In this document: positions 8,373 to 16,917 of the stretch, piece after piece
Layout: each line of letters opens with the position of its first letter
Position numbering within the stretch: position 1 is the stretch's first letter
Assembly (NCBI GenBank): GCA_963169815.1
Contig: CAUJDC010000013.1
Location: 1-40,492, forward strand
Origin: Patescibacteria group bacterium
Lineage (GTDB): Bacteria > Patescibacteriota > Gracilibacteria > UBA1369
Reading direction: 5' to 3'
DNA: 40,492 bases
Position numbers and translations under genes: made by a program
The notes under the pieces: generated by a model
What the model was told of the DNA's origin: nothing
The model's input: only the letters and a program-made list of their open reading frames with translations
Databases searched by the model: none

Positions 8373-8455
8373 GCAATTGATACAAACTAAACCACTCTGC
8401 AGTGCAGGTGATAAGCCGATATTTGCGTCTCGGTAGGGGGTGATTACGGCACGAC
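8373..8455 (-). promoter_or_regulatory. Putative L10 leader (autoregulatory RNA)
   Basis: The leader upstream of the attenuator contains a hairpin-forming GCCG/CGGC region and a CACCTGCACTGCAG segment reminiscent of the CCTGC-containing element of known L10 leaders, which bind L10-L12 and repress rplJL. The match is by eye only. A separate hairpin, GGCACG/CGTGCC (8448-8453, 8461-8466), overlaps the stop codon of the upstream SelO-like gene. Confidence 0.45.
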
Positions 8456-9718
8456 CTATCCGTGCCTACCTACTGTCTTTGACGAGCGGATTCTAGCTGA
8501 TTTAAGGCTATAGTCAAGCGGATTTTCATCTAATCCAGCGATCGGCAGGTAATTGTATATGTCCTCAATATCTTGATATTCCCTAATTTTCCAGCAGGTC
8601 ATAATCTCATCATGAAATTTTGTGATAATCTTGGAAGGTCGACCACTCTCTAATAAAGTTTGCCAAACAATGGCTTCTACCAGCTCAGACAATTTTGAAG
8701 AAGGTAGGATAAATTTTCTGCCGAATTCAACCAGCACATGATGAATTATTCTCACCACCCCTGGCCAACTTTGTTTTACTGAAAATGGCTGCCCTGGAGG
8801 TTTCTCCAACTCATGGATTGTTTCAAAGTCTATCTCTTCTCCATGTATACTAATATTTCTGGCGTGAACTATGGCATTCACACTAACAAGCTGTTTACCC
8901 GCTGCCATGCATAAAGAGTTATTTCTGATAATGTCAGACACCACTGCCAGAAAATATTCACGCAAGTTACCATAATCTTCTTCGAGTTGATCTAGTAGTA
9001 GTTTTAGACTTTTATCTTTCCTCATTACTTTTAAGTTCAGTAAGTCCAGCACTCGGAGATTACTACGCATCGCTCTAACCAAAATCACCGGGTTGTATTT
9101 TTGATGTATAACGCCAACGTCTTTCAAGGTTTCCAGGCTCCTTACTCCACCATCTGGATTTGGTAATTCTAAAATACGATAAATACCGAGTACCGTCTGC
9201 ATTGTAATGCCAAGCTCCTGATAAGATTCAGAAAAAAGTGTCTCTAACTTCGCTTCATTTTCAGACATTAGTCCTCTGATATCTCTAATGAATCTTCTCC
9301 TGTCCAGTGTTTTTAACCAGTAAGTCCAACAGGCCTGCAATTGTGTATCATCACTATTTCTAATTTTATGCTCAAAAATCCTTTTCACGTAAGCTGTTGC
9401 ACCCATCCCCTTGAAAGTGATCACCTTTGCCATTCCATCAATATTGACAGATTGATCTGCTTCCAAAACACGCCCACATTCTAGTGGAGAAGCCATTACT
9501 TTGATCGCCGCTTTTTCCTCTTTAGTAAGTTTTTTGATAATTTCAGGAGGAATGATAAAGCGCATCCCTTCAGTAATAGTTTCTCTTAATTCTCTAGAAA
9601 TATCCAAAATAGGGGATTCATAAGCTTTCTCAACTGCAACAGGAACGGTTGCTTCTATATTCAGATAACCACTGCCGGCAAAAACAGAGTTTAATCTTTT
9701 GTTTGTACTCTTGAGCAT
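8456..9718 (-). CDS. Divergent SelO-like (UPF0061) protein, possible pseudo-AMPylase
   Basis: A 420-residue protein with no obvious family at first sight, but it carries SelO landmarks in the right order: KGMGATAY (103-110; SelO KGxGxTPY), LGITMQT (169-175; LGIPTTR), R215 and R222 in VRAMRSNLR (RVAPSHLR in SelO), and NAIVHARNISIHGEEIDFE (281-299), which lines up with SelO's GVMNTDNMSxxGxTxDYG. SelO is a pseudokinase-fold enzyme that transfers AMP to proteins. Here the metal-binding Asn (N288) and Asp (D297) are kept, but the Asp before the Asn is R287 and the DYG glycine is E299. The protein may be inactive or chemically changed. It is transcribed divergently from miaA, with rplJ downstream. 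Confidence 0.55.
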   Translation of the reverse strand: MLKSTNKRLNSVFAGSGYLNIEATVPVAVEKAYESPILDISRELRETITEGMRFIIPPEIIKKLTKEEKAAIKVMASPLECGRVLEADQSVNIDGMAKVITFKGMGATAYVKRIFEHKIRNSDDTQLQACWTYWLKTLDRRRFIRDIRGLMSENEAKLETLFSESYQELGITMQTVLGIYRILELPNPDGGVRSLETLKDVGVIHQKYNPVILVRAMRSNLRVLDLLNLKVMRKDKSLKLLLDQLEEDYGNLREYFLAVVSDIIRNNSLCMAAGKQLVSVNAIVHARNISIHGEEIDFETIHELEKPPGQPFSVKQSWPGVVRIIHHVLVEFGRKFILPSSKLSELVEAIVWQTLLESGRPSKIITKFHDEIMTCWKIREYQDIEDIYNYLPIAGLDENPLDYSLKSARIRSSKTVGRHG

Positions 9719-9772
9719 CTTTCTGTAGAAAATAAGAACATAGTTTATGACAAATCCCTTTTAAGTCAACTG

Positions 9773-10753
9773 TTGCTATCAACCACACTCAAAATTCAGG
9801 CCCAAGATTTGCTCAAACAAATCAAGGAATTTCAGGAAAACTCTGCCCAAGCAGGTCTCATTCCACTTATCTCCATCATTGGCCCAACCGCTTCTGGTAA
9901 AACCGCCGTGGCTATTGTTTTAGCGAAGCTCCTCAATGGAGAAGTTATTTCTGCTGACTCGCGCCAAATTTATCGTCAAATGAATATCGGCACAGCCAAA
10001 GCCACTCCTGCCGAACAGGCCGCAGCTAAGCATCATTTAATCGATATTGCTGATCCTGACCAAACTATCAGCCTCTCAGCATATCAAAAACAAGCCACCA
10101 CCATTATCAAAAAAATTCACACAGACCGTTATCAGCCAATTCTTGCAGGAGGAACAGGGCTTTATGTCAGCGCAGTTACTGAAAATTATCAACTTCCTGA
10201 GTCCAAGCCCGATCCAGAATTACGAGCCGAACTTGAGAATTTCGCCGCCACTTACGGCGCTGAAGCTCTTCATCAAGAGCTCCTGGCTCAAGATCCAGAA
10301 TCAGCCGCGCGCATCCACCCCAATAATCTTCGCTACGTCATCCGCGCCCTGGAAATAGTCAGCCAAACCAATCGTCCCAAGTCCGATCAACGCGCGCCTT
10401 CTGAATTCGCCTCATTCTTTATTACAGTCGAATGGCCTCGCGACCAGCTTTATCAGAGAATTAATCAACGTATTGATCAACAAATGGAAGAGGGGCTGCT
10501 CGAAGAAACTCGTCTATTACTGGGCAAATATCCGGCTGATTTACCATCACTTAGCTCGCTTGGCTATCAGGAATTAGGACAATACATTCGTGGAGAAATC
10601 CCCATGGAAAAGGCTTTGGAAGACTTCAAGCAAAACACTCGTAACTTTGCCAAGAGACAATTAACTTGGTTTCGCAAATATCGCCATGTATACTCCATTG
10701 ACGGGGCAACCCTTTCTGATTTTATAGCTGAGCTAAACAAGTTTAAATCGTAG
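9773..10753 (+). CDS. miaA: tRNA dimethylallyltransferase
   Basis: MiaA adds a dimethylallyl group to A37 of tRNAs reading UNN codons. Seen here are the P-loop GPTASGKT (residues 37-44), the signature SADSRQIYRQMNIGTAK and the GGTGLY motif. At 326 residues it is normal for the family. The start is a TTG at 9773-9775, since no in-frame ATG precedes the P-loop; the roughly 30-residue stretch before the P-loop is longer than usual, so a later start is possible. It is separated by five bases from recJ and clearly co-transcribed with it. Confidence 0.95.
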   Translation: MLSTTLKIQAQDLLKQIKEFQENSAQAGLIPLISIIGPTASGKTAVAIVLAKLLNGEVISADSRQIYRQMNIGTAKATPAEQAAAKHHLIDIADPDQTISLSAYQKQATTIIKKIHTDRYQPILAGGTGLYVSAVTENYQLPESKPDPELRAELENFAATYGAEALHQELLAQDPESAARIHPNNLRYVIRALEIVSQTNRPKSDQRAPSEFASFFITVEWPRDQLYQRINQRIDQQMEEGLLEETRLLLGKYPADLPSLSSLGYQELGQYIRGEIPMEKALEDFKQNTRNFAKRQLTWFRKYRHVYSIDGATLSDFIAELNKFKS

Positions 10754-10758
10754 CCATT

Positions 10759-12474
10759 ATGACTACCCTAAATAATCAAAAATCTTTGCTTGGAAAAGTT
10801 TGGAAACTGCGTCCACAAAACTCAGGTTTAAACATGTTCCAAAATATCCTCAAAAACCGTGGCATTGATGGTACTGACAATGTTAACGCTTACCTTAATC
10901 CCAATTACAAAAAAGGCTTTCACAATCCTTTTTTGATGAAGAATATGGATAGAGCGATTGAACGTCTGAATCGCGCCATCGACAATCAGGAACGCATAGT
11001 GATTTTCGGAGATTATGATGTTGATGGAATCAGCGGCACTGCTGTTCTTTACAATGCTTTGGCGCTTTGTGGAGCCAATCTTTCTTATCGCTTACCACAT
11101 CGTCTCAATGATGGTTATGGCATCAATATGAAATTCATTGAAGAGTTTAAACAGATCAATCTAAAAGTCCTGATCACAGTTGATTGCGGTATTTCCTGTC
11201 GAGAACAAATCAATAAAGCTGCTGAATACGGCGTTGATGTGATTATCACCGACCATCACACTATACCTGAACAAATCCCCGAAGGTGCCTATGCCATTCT
11301 TCATCCAAAACAAACGGATTGTCCTTATCCATTCAAAGGCCTAACTGGAGCTGGAGTCGCTTATAAACTGGCTTCTGCATTAATCACTGCTCGCTTTGAA
11401 GGTCCTGAACGCGATAGAATCCTTTTTTCTCTGTTAGATTTAGCCAGCCTTGGGACTGTGGCTGATATCGGTCCATTATTGGATGAAAATCGTATTATAG
11501 TTAAATATGGCTTGGAGGCCATGCAAAATTCCAATTGGCCTGGTCTAAAAATGCTCATGGAATCAGCAGGTATTGAGCCTAAACAGAAGGTAGAAGTTAC
11601 TGATATCGGTTTCAAAATTGGCCCTCGTATTAACGCGGCCGGCCGCATTGATCACCCTTATTTCGCTTTACAAATGCTCTTGCATCAGGGGGACCAAATT
11701 GAGGGCCGTCAAAAAGCCGCCTATCTGGAAAAACTCAATCTCGAACGTCAGCAAATGGTTCAAAAAGCTCTTGAAGAAGCAGAACTCAAGTACGCAGAAA
11801 AGCCTGAATATCAAAAGGTTTTCATCGCCTGGAGCTCAGAATGGCATGTCGGTATTCTCGGACTAATTTGCAGTAAAATCATGGAAAAGCACAATCTTCC
11901 TACCATTATTTTGCAGGAGCATCCTGATCATTTAGTTGCTTCTTTCCGTTCCACTGAGAATTTCAATGCCGTTGATGCCCTCAATCATGTCAAAGACTAT
12001 CTTGAGCACTATGGCGGTCATGCTCAGGCTGCTGGTTTTAGTATCAAAAAGGAAAATCTTCCAGCTTTCATCGAACACCTCACCAATTATGCTGCCGATG
12101 TTTTGGAAACTCACCGTTTTGAGCAGGAGTTAGCCATCGACGCTGAAATTGAAAAGTCCGATATTAATGATAATTTCATTCGTTTGCTTTCCCAAATGGA
12201 ACCATTTGGAGTCGGGAATTCCAAACCAATTTTTCTGGTCAAAAATGTCGTGCTTGAGGATTTGAAAGCCGTTGGTAAAGAAAAAAATCATCTCCATTTC
12301 CAGGCTAATACTGGCACAGGTCGTTTCTCTTCAATTGCCTTTAAAATGAGTAAATATCTGCCTCAACTAGCCGACATGAAAGCGGCAGATTTGGCTTGTC
12401 ACCTTGAAAAAAATATCTTCAATGGACGCGAGCATATTCAATTTCAAATTCTTGATATAACACCGATTGTCTGA
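10759..12474 (+). CDS. recJ: Single-stranded-DNA-specific exonuclease RecJ
   Basis: A 571-residue DHH-superfamily 5'-3' exonuclease used in recombination and mismatch/base-excision repair. Motifs in order: GDYDVDGISG (motif I), VDCGIS, ITDHHT (DHH motif), the core GPRINAAGRIDHP, and the DHHA1 motif YGGHAQAAGFSI, followed by a C-terminal OB-like domain. The ATG lies five bases after the miaA stop. The gene ends in TGA, which shows that UGA is used as a stop here. Confidence 0.95.
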   Translation: MTTLNNQKSLLGKVWKLRPQNSGLNMFQNILKNRGIDGTDNVNAYLNPNYKKGFHNPFLMKNMDRAIERLNRAIDNQERIVIFGDYDVDGISGTAVLYNALALCGANLSYRLPHRLNDGYGINMKFIEEFKQINLKVLITVDCGISCREQINKAAEYGVDVIITDHHTIPEQIPEGAYAILHPKQTDCPYPFKGLTGAGVAYKLASALITARFEGPERDRILFSLLDLASLGTVADIGPLLDENRIIVKYGLEAMQNSNWPGLKMLMESAGIEPKQKVEVTDIGFKIGPRINAAGRIDHPYFALQMLLHQGDQIEGRQKAAYLEKLNLERQQMVQKALEEAELKYAEKPEYQKVFIAWSSEWHVGILGLICSKIMEKHNLPTIILQEHPDHLVASFRSTENFNAVDALNHVKDYLEHYGGHAQAAGFSIKKENLPAFIEHLTNYAADVLETHRFEQELAIDAEIEKSDINDNFIRLLSQMEPFGVGNSKPIFLVKNVVLEDLKAVGKEKNHLHFQANTGTGRFSSIAFKMSKYLPQLADMKAADLACHLEKNIFNGREHIQFQILDITPIV

Positions 12475-12567
12475 ATCCACCATAGACGCTTTGACAAGTC
12501 AATTTTTGTAATATTTCCGTTCTTTTTTAGTTAAACCTCTTGATTGGATCAGAAAAAAGTCAATTTG

Positions 12568-12596
12568 TTGACAAAACTAGCAAATTAGTTTAATTT
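12568..12596 (+). promoter_or_regulatory. Promoter of the 842-residue protein gene
   Basis: A consensus TTGACA (12568-12573) and TAATTT (12591-12596) are spaced by 17 bases. The spacer is a small perfect inverted repeat, AAACTA/TAGTTT (12574-12579, 12586-12591). The predicted start near 12603 leaves about 20 bases before the ATG. Confidence 0.6.
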
Positions 12597-12622
12597 ACGT
12601 CCTATTTTAACTTAGTACCACC

Positions 12623-15151
12623 ATGTCATTTAGTTCAAGACCTCCAGAGTCATTAAAGTCAATTTCGAATCTGCAAAATCAGTTACGATTACTGGTTAGA
12701 GATTTAACTCCACAGAAAGTCGAATCTGGTGATCCTGTTCAATATCCTTCCGTACAAGCACTCTCTGAATTGTATCAAGCTATTGAAGTTTGCAATGCAA
12801 ATGAACAAAATATCGAATTGGCGTCGAATGTTACTAAAAAACTCAGAGGAGTAGTTTCAGCTGTGTTTATGGATGTGGAAAAATTCGCCAAAGAAGGCAA
12901 ACGTGGCTACGCCATGAGATTGATTAATGCTTTGGCAGATTCAATTCCTGATATTGAAGCTGAGCTTTCAACTCGTCAAATCCATTACACTTTACTCGAC
13001 GTGATTGGTTCTGACCCAGCTGCCGAAGGATTATTCAGCAATACTATACATACCCTGACCAGTTTTTATTATCAGACCAGCAAAAACGATGCTTATTTCA
13101 CCAAAGATACGATCAAGCCAATACCACGCACTAATGGCGGGCCACAACGTCAACTTAAAACTGAATTGGGTATGGGAAAACCTGAACAAGCAGCCATTGA
13201 AGAAGCTCAGGCAACTGCTCGAGTTGAAGCAGCCAAATTAACAGGATTGCGTCCAAGCAAATTACCAGATGCCAAAGCACTTGGTATATTCAGTGCCGAC
13301 GATGAGCCAACTTCTACCGAAAATGAAGAACCAGCACCAGTATCTGCGCCTCAAGACGATGCTGAAGACGGTAAGGATCCGGAAATAACTAATGTATTTT
13401 TGAATCCAATTGGTTTGCTTGGTAAAATAGCTCAAAATCAAGATAGTCAGCCCACTGTAAGTGAAAAACGACATTCAACGGTTCCAATGGCTACTGTTTA
13501 TTCAGCGCGCGATATGCAAGAGGCTGTAGACTTTGCATTGCAAAATGGAGGTAATGCTTTTGCAATTACGGGAAATCATCCCGATTACAAAGAAAAAGTT
13601 AAAAAGCCAGAACAGGCCGTTTCACCACTACCTGAACCACCTTCATTTAAAGTAGATCCACTTCCACCAATTATTGCTGAACCAGATCAATATCCGAGTG
13701 GCGTCGGCCCAACATCATTACCTGGAGGCCGTCCAGTTCCGCTTACGCCATTACCAATCCCAACTGGCCTTACTCTGCCTTCAAGTTATTTGCCTAAAGT
13801 TCCAGAAAAGAGTTCTTCAAATGGCAAAATTATAGTTAGAGATGTAACAGCATCTAGAAATAACAGTGAGAAATCAAAGAAGCCATTGATCACTAGAATG
13901 CGTGCCGTAATAGCTGCTTCAGTGATGAGCATGCTTGGTTTGGGAGCAGTCGCCAGTGCAGTTGGGAGAAGTAATACTGAGCCTAAACTAGGTTCTGCGA
14001 GTAGTGTTCAACTGGGCAATACTTCTTCACCAAAACCTCCAGAACCTAAAAAAGAGGTTGCTCCAGAGAAAAAAGAAGTCAGAGCAGAAACCGGTTTTTA
14101 TCGTATGGATACAAGTTATGCAGGTTACCAAAATTATTTGGCTAAATACAAGAAATCCAGTGGTTTAATCCAGAATGTTAAAAATTTCTCTGAAGAAGTT
14201 CGAGTTATTTACCGCCAAGATCCAGTCGAAGTGAAAAAACTACGTAATGAAGGAAAACTGGTTATGACTGGTGCTGAAACTGAAGAAGAACAGAAATTAA
14301 TTATGTTTGAAGGTCTGATTCAGGTGTCTGCAAGAAAACATTACGGTAAAAATAATGCTGTTAAAGACTATTTCGAAAATGCTGGTAGAGCTTTAGCAAA
14401 TTACAAAAAGACTGGCGTTTGGGACAGTATGGCTATTGGTTATGGTTCAAAAGAGCTGTATCAAATTGTCGGTAAGCCTCTCAAATTCAAAGATAATCCT
14501 AATGTTGCGGGCTATACTTTTGATAATAATCCAGAGTCAAATCTGGCTCTCAACAGAATCAAAACCTCTGCACCAACATACTATAAACTCTTGATTAAGG
14601 CGGGTGATGAAATTAAAGCCGAAACAGACCCTAGCAAATTTTCAAGATTTGACGATCCGACTGCTATCAAAAAATTTACATGTGATCGCATTGTCGCCGT
14701 GGCTAAAACCTACAAGAATGCCGATGTAGAAAGTGGCGTCGCCTACATGAATGGTCAATGGTGTAAGCCCAATGATACCAATCCTGATAATTACCTCAGT
14801 CAAGTAGTACAAAAAACCATCCCTAAACCTGTCGCCAATCAGCCTGCTTCAGCAGTTCAGCCTCTGGCACAGCCAAATCAGCCAGCACCTCAGGGAACTT
14901 TCCTACCTAACATTGCACCGTTACAGGCTCAACCTCTTAGCGTTCCAGTTGAAGCTCCAAAGGCCAAGCCAGGTTTCTGGAATAAGTTGAAATCAATTTT
15001 CAGTTCTGAACAAAAATCTACGGAACAGAAGCCACCTGCTAAGCCAATAATGCCCCAACAGAAACCAGTATCAAGCTCAATTTTAGGTAGCATCAGTACT
15101 AATGATGTTGAGTTAGCGGCAAAAGCAAGAAAGTTCCGCAGACTTTCTTAG
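12623..15151 (+). CDS. Large single-pass membrane protein of unknown function
   Basis: An 842-residue protein of unrecognised family. Residues 1-145 are a helical, probably cytoplasmic domain. Residues about 160-420 are low-complexity, acidic and then Pro-rich (PLPEPPSFKVDPLPPIIAEP). A likely transmembrane helix lies near 426-446 (VIAASVMSMLGLGAVASAVG). A second folded domain, probably outside the cell, spans about 490-720 and contains two cysteines (TCDRIVAVAKTY and NGQWCKPND) that could form a disulfide. The tail is Pro/Gln-rich with a Lys-rich end. It has its own promoter and is followed by another, so it is likely monocistronic. An envelope role is plausible; nothing more specific can be supported. 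Confidence 0.8.
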   Translation: MSFSSRPPESLKSISNLQNQLRLLVRDLTPQKVESGDPVQYPSVQALSELYQAIEVCNANEQNIELASNVTKKLRGVVSAVFMDVEKFAKEGKRGYAMRLINALADSIPDIEAELSTRQIHYTLLDVIGSDPAAEGLFSNTIHTLTSFYYQTSKNDAYFTKDTIKPIPRTNGGPQRQLKTELGMGKPEQAAIEEAQATARVEAAKLTGLRPSKLPDAKALGIFSADDEPTSTENEEPAPVSAPQDDAEDGKDPEITNVFLNPIGLLGKIAQNQDSQPTVSEKRHSTVPMATVYSARDMQEAVDFALQNGGNAFAITGNHPDYKEKVKKPEQAVSPLPEPPSFKVDPLPPIIAEPDQYPSGVGPTSLPGGRPVPLTPLPIPTGLTLPSSYLPKVPEKSSSNGKIIVRDVTASRNNSEKSKKPLITRMRAVIAASVMSMLGLGAVASAVGRSNTEPKLGSASSVQLGNTSSPKPPEPKKEVAPEKKEVRAETGFYRMDTSYAGYQNYLAKYKKSSGLIQNVKNFSEEVRVIYRQDPVEVKKLRNEGKLVMTGAETEEEQKLIMFEGLIQVSARKHYGKNNAVKDYFENAGRALANYKKTGVWDSMAIGYGSKELYQIVGKPLKFKDNPNVAGYTFDNNPESNLALNRIKTSAPTYYKLLIKAGDEIKAETDPSKFSRFDDPTAIKKFTCDRIVAVAKTYKNADVESGVAYMNGQWCKPNDTNPDNYLSQVVQKTIPKPVANQPASAVQPLAQPNQPAPQGTFLPNIAPLQAQPLSVPVEAPKAKPGFWNKLKSIFSSEQKSTEQKPPAKPIMPQQKPVSSSILGSISTNDVELAAKARKFRRLS

Positions 15152-15172
15152 TCTTCTTCTCCAATCCGGGTT

Positions 15173-15211
15173 TTGTCAAAAGACCAATCTATGTTATAAT
15201 TCATAGATTGG
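15173..15211 (+). promoter_or_regulatory. Promoter of nrnA with the -10 box inside a palindrome
   Basis: TTGTCA (15173-15178) and TATAAT (15195-15200) are spaced 16 bases. The -10 box lies in the 8-base loop of a perfect 10-bp inverted repeat, CCAATCTATG (15184-15193) and CATAGATTGG (15202-15211). This looks like an operator. The transcript would start near 15207 and carry a leader of about 105 bases. Confidence 0.7.
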
Positions 15212-15311
15212 TTTATTTGAACTGTTTTAATAATTAAGCAAAGGATAAGACTTGCAAATACAGATGAATCAATTTATAAAAATTACTTATCAAGAACTCT
15301 AAACATCTTTC

Positions 15312-16646
15312 TTGAAAAACATTGAAAAACAAATTCTTGGGCTAATTGAAAACGCCAAAAGCATTCTGATTATGCCTTCTAGTCCGCCAGATGGTGATTC
15401 TCTGGGTTGTGCAGTAGCCATGTACTTGGCACTACGTCAGTTGGGAAAAAATGTAACTGTAGTTTGCGCGGATCCAGTGCCAGATGTTTTTCAATTCTTG
15501 CCAATGATCAGTACTATTACCAATGAATTTACTCCAACTCCAGATTTCATCATCACTCTCGACACAGAAAATGGCGAACTCGGCGCTATTCAGAGCAAAG
15601 TAGAAGAAAGCAAAATTAACATTATCTTGACTGCCAAAAAAGGGCGTTTCAGCGCTGAAAATGTCAGCTTCAGTCACGGTGAAAGTCGCTACGATTTGAT
15701 TATTACTGTTGATACAGCAGCTCTTCAGCAACTTGGTAGATTTTATGAAGACAATGTCCCACTATTTACTGAAATTCCTGTAGTAAATATTGATCATCAC
15801 GCAACCAATGACCAATTCGGCCGCATCAATCATGTTGATGTGATGAGCTCTTCCACAGCTGAACTTGTCCTTGGTTTACTCGAATCTTTTGAGCAGCATT
15901 ATGGCAAAGAATTAATCAATGAAGATATTGCCACTCTGCTTTTAGCCGGTGTGATTACCGATACGGGCTCATTCCAGAATTCTAATACCAATCCAAAATC
16001 TTTTTCTAATTCAGCCAAGTTGATCAAGAGGGGAGCGCATCAACAAGAAATTATTCAGCATGTTTATAAAACCAAACATCTCTCTACCCTTCGTCTCTGG
16101 GGGCGCATTTTGAGTAATATCCATATTGAAAAGCCCTACAAATTCCTCTGGTCTATCATCACTCGTAAAGATTTAGCTGATACAGGTAGTCGCGCAGATG
16201 AAACAGGCTCCATCGTCGACGAATTGATGTCCAATGCTCCAGACACTGATATCGTCTTGTTACTCAAAGAGCGTGAAGATGGCTTGCTCACTGGTAGTAT
16301 GCGTACGCTTACTGACGGTGTAGATGCTAGTGAAATTGCCGCTTTCTTTGGTGGCGGCGGTCATGCCAAGGCTGCTGGTTTTAGAATCAAAGATGGAACT
16401 TTTGCCAAAGATGGTCACAAGATTATTGCCAAGATCAAAGAGTATCAAACCAACCGTCTCAATTTAACTCAAGAGGAAAATTTCCAACAAATCAATAATC
16501 AACAAATCAAAGCCCCAATAGAATCTCCTAAAAAAACTGAGGTTAAAGAAAAGTCAGAGCACAAAGAAAGTCACCATACCATTTCCAAGAAAAGCACTGA
16601 GCCTAAAAACCTGGAGCCAGGAGCTCGTTATAAATTCGAAGACTAA
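15312..16646 (+). CDS. nrnA: DHH/DHHA1 phosphoesterase (NrnA-type oligoribonuclease/pAp phosphatase)
   Basis: A bifunctional family that degrades short RNA oligonucleotides and 3'-phosphoadenosine 5'-phosphate. Motifs seen are SPPDGDSLGCA (metal-binding DxD), TVDTA, NIDHHATN (the DHH motif), GVITDTGSFQ and GGGGHAKAAGF (DHHA1). The core is normal, but a hydrophilic Lys/Glu-rich tail of about 60 residues is added after residue 383. The start is TTG at 15312; in-frame ATGs further up are separated by a stop, and the next Met is too close to the active site. The stop overlaps the stop of the convergent lipoprotein gene (CTAA shared by both strands). Confidence 0.88.
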   Translation: MKNIEKQILGLIENAKSILIMPSSPPDGDSLGCAVAMYLALRQLGKNVTVVCADPVPDVFQFLPMISTITNEFTPTPDFIITLDTENGELGAIQSKVEESKINIILTAKKGRFSAENVSFSHGESRYDLIITVDTAALQQLGRFYEDNVPLFTEIPVVNIDHHATNDQFGRINHVDVMSSSTAELVLGLLESFEQHYGKELINEDIATLLLAGVITDTGSFQNSNTNPKSFSNSAKLIKRGAHQQEIIQHVYKTKHLSTLRLWGRILSNIHIEKPYKFLWSIITRKDLADTGSRADETGSIVDELMSNAPDTDIVLLLKEREDGLLTGSMRTLTDGVDASEIAAFFGGGGHAKAAGFRIKDGTFAKDGHKIIAKIKEYQTNRLNLTQEENFQQINNQQIKAPIESPKKTEVKEKSEHKESHHTISKKSTEPKNLEPGARYKFED

Positions 16647-16909
16647 TTTGATTTCAAAGGTAGTGTCAGACGGATATTCTCTTTTGTTGTGATAGCCTGA
16701 GCGTTGGTATTAGGACTTTCTGGTGGAGGAGCGTCCGGTCCATTATCCAATGAGGGAGGAGTATCTGGTCCTTTAGAAGCAGGCTCACCATGGCTCACCA
16801 CAGGCGTTTTATCTGTAGCCTTATCGATATTTTCAATTTTTACATCAGCCTGACAGGCTGAAAGTATTAAAGTCGTTAGAAATAGTGTTGTCAGTGATAA
16901 TTTCTTCAT
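16643..16909 (-). CDS. Small lipoprotein
   Basis: An 88-residue protein with a lipoprotein signal: basic start, hydrophobic helix and lipobox LSAC with the acylated cysteine at residue 19. The mature part is short, Pro-rich and probably disordered (a repeated GPD-x-PP pattern). It shares the lipobox context LILSACQA and a following TDKTPV segment with the lipoprotein at 30020-30571. It lies 8 bases after the SLH gene and ends the tsaD-hisS operon. The function is unknown. Confidence 0.75.
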   Translation of the reverse strand: MKKLSLTTLFLTTLILSACQADVKIENIDKATDKTPVVSHGEPASKGPDTPPSLDNGPDAPPPESPNTNAQAITTKENIRLTLPLKSN

Positions 16910-16917
16910 AAATTTTC

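Noticed and set aside
10759-12474. Alternative genetic code with UGA as glycine
   Set aside because: recJ and the porin gene end at TGA at the expected protein length, and all conserved proteins are full length under the standard bacterial code.
15264-15302. Twelve-codon frame (MNQFIKITYQEL) in the nrnA leader, possible leader peptide
   Set aside because: No convincing ribosome site, no run of regulatory codons and no alternative hairpins nearby; could be chance.
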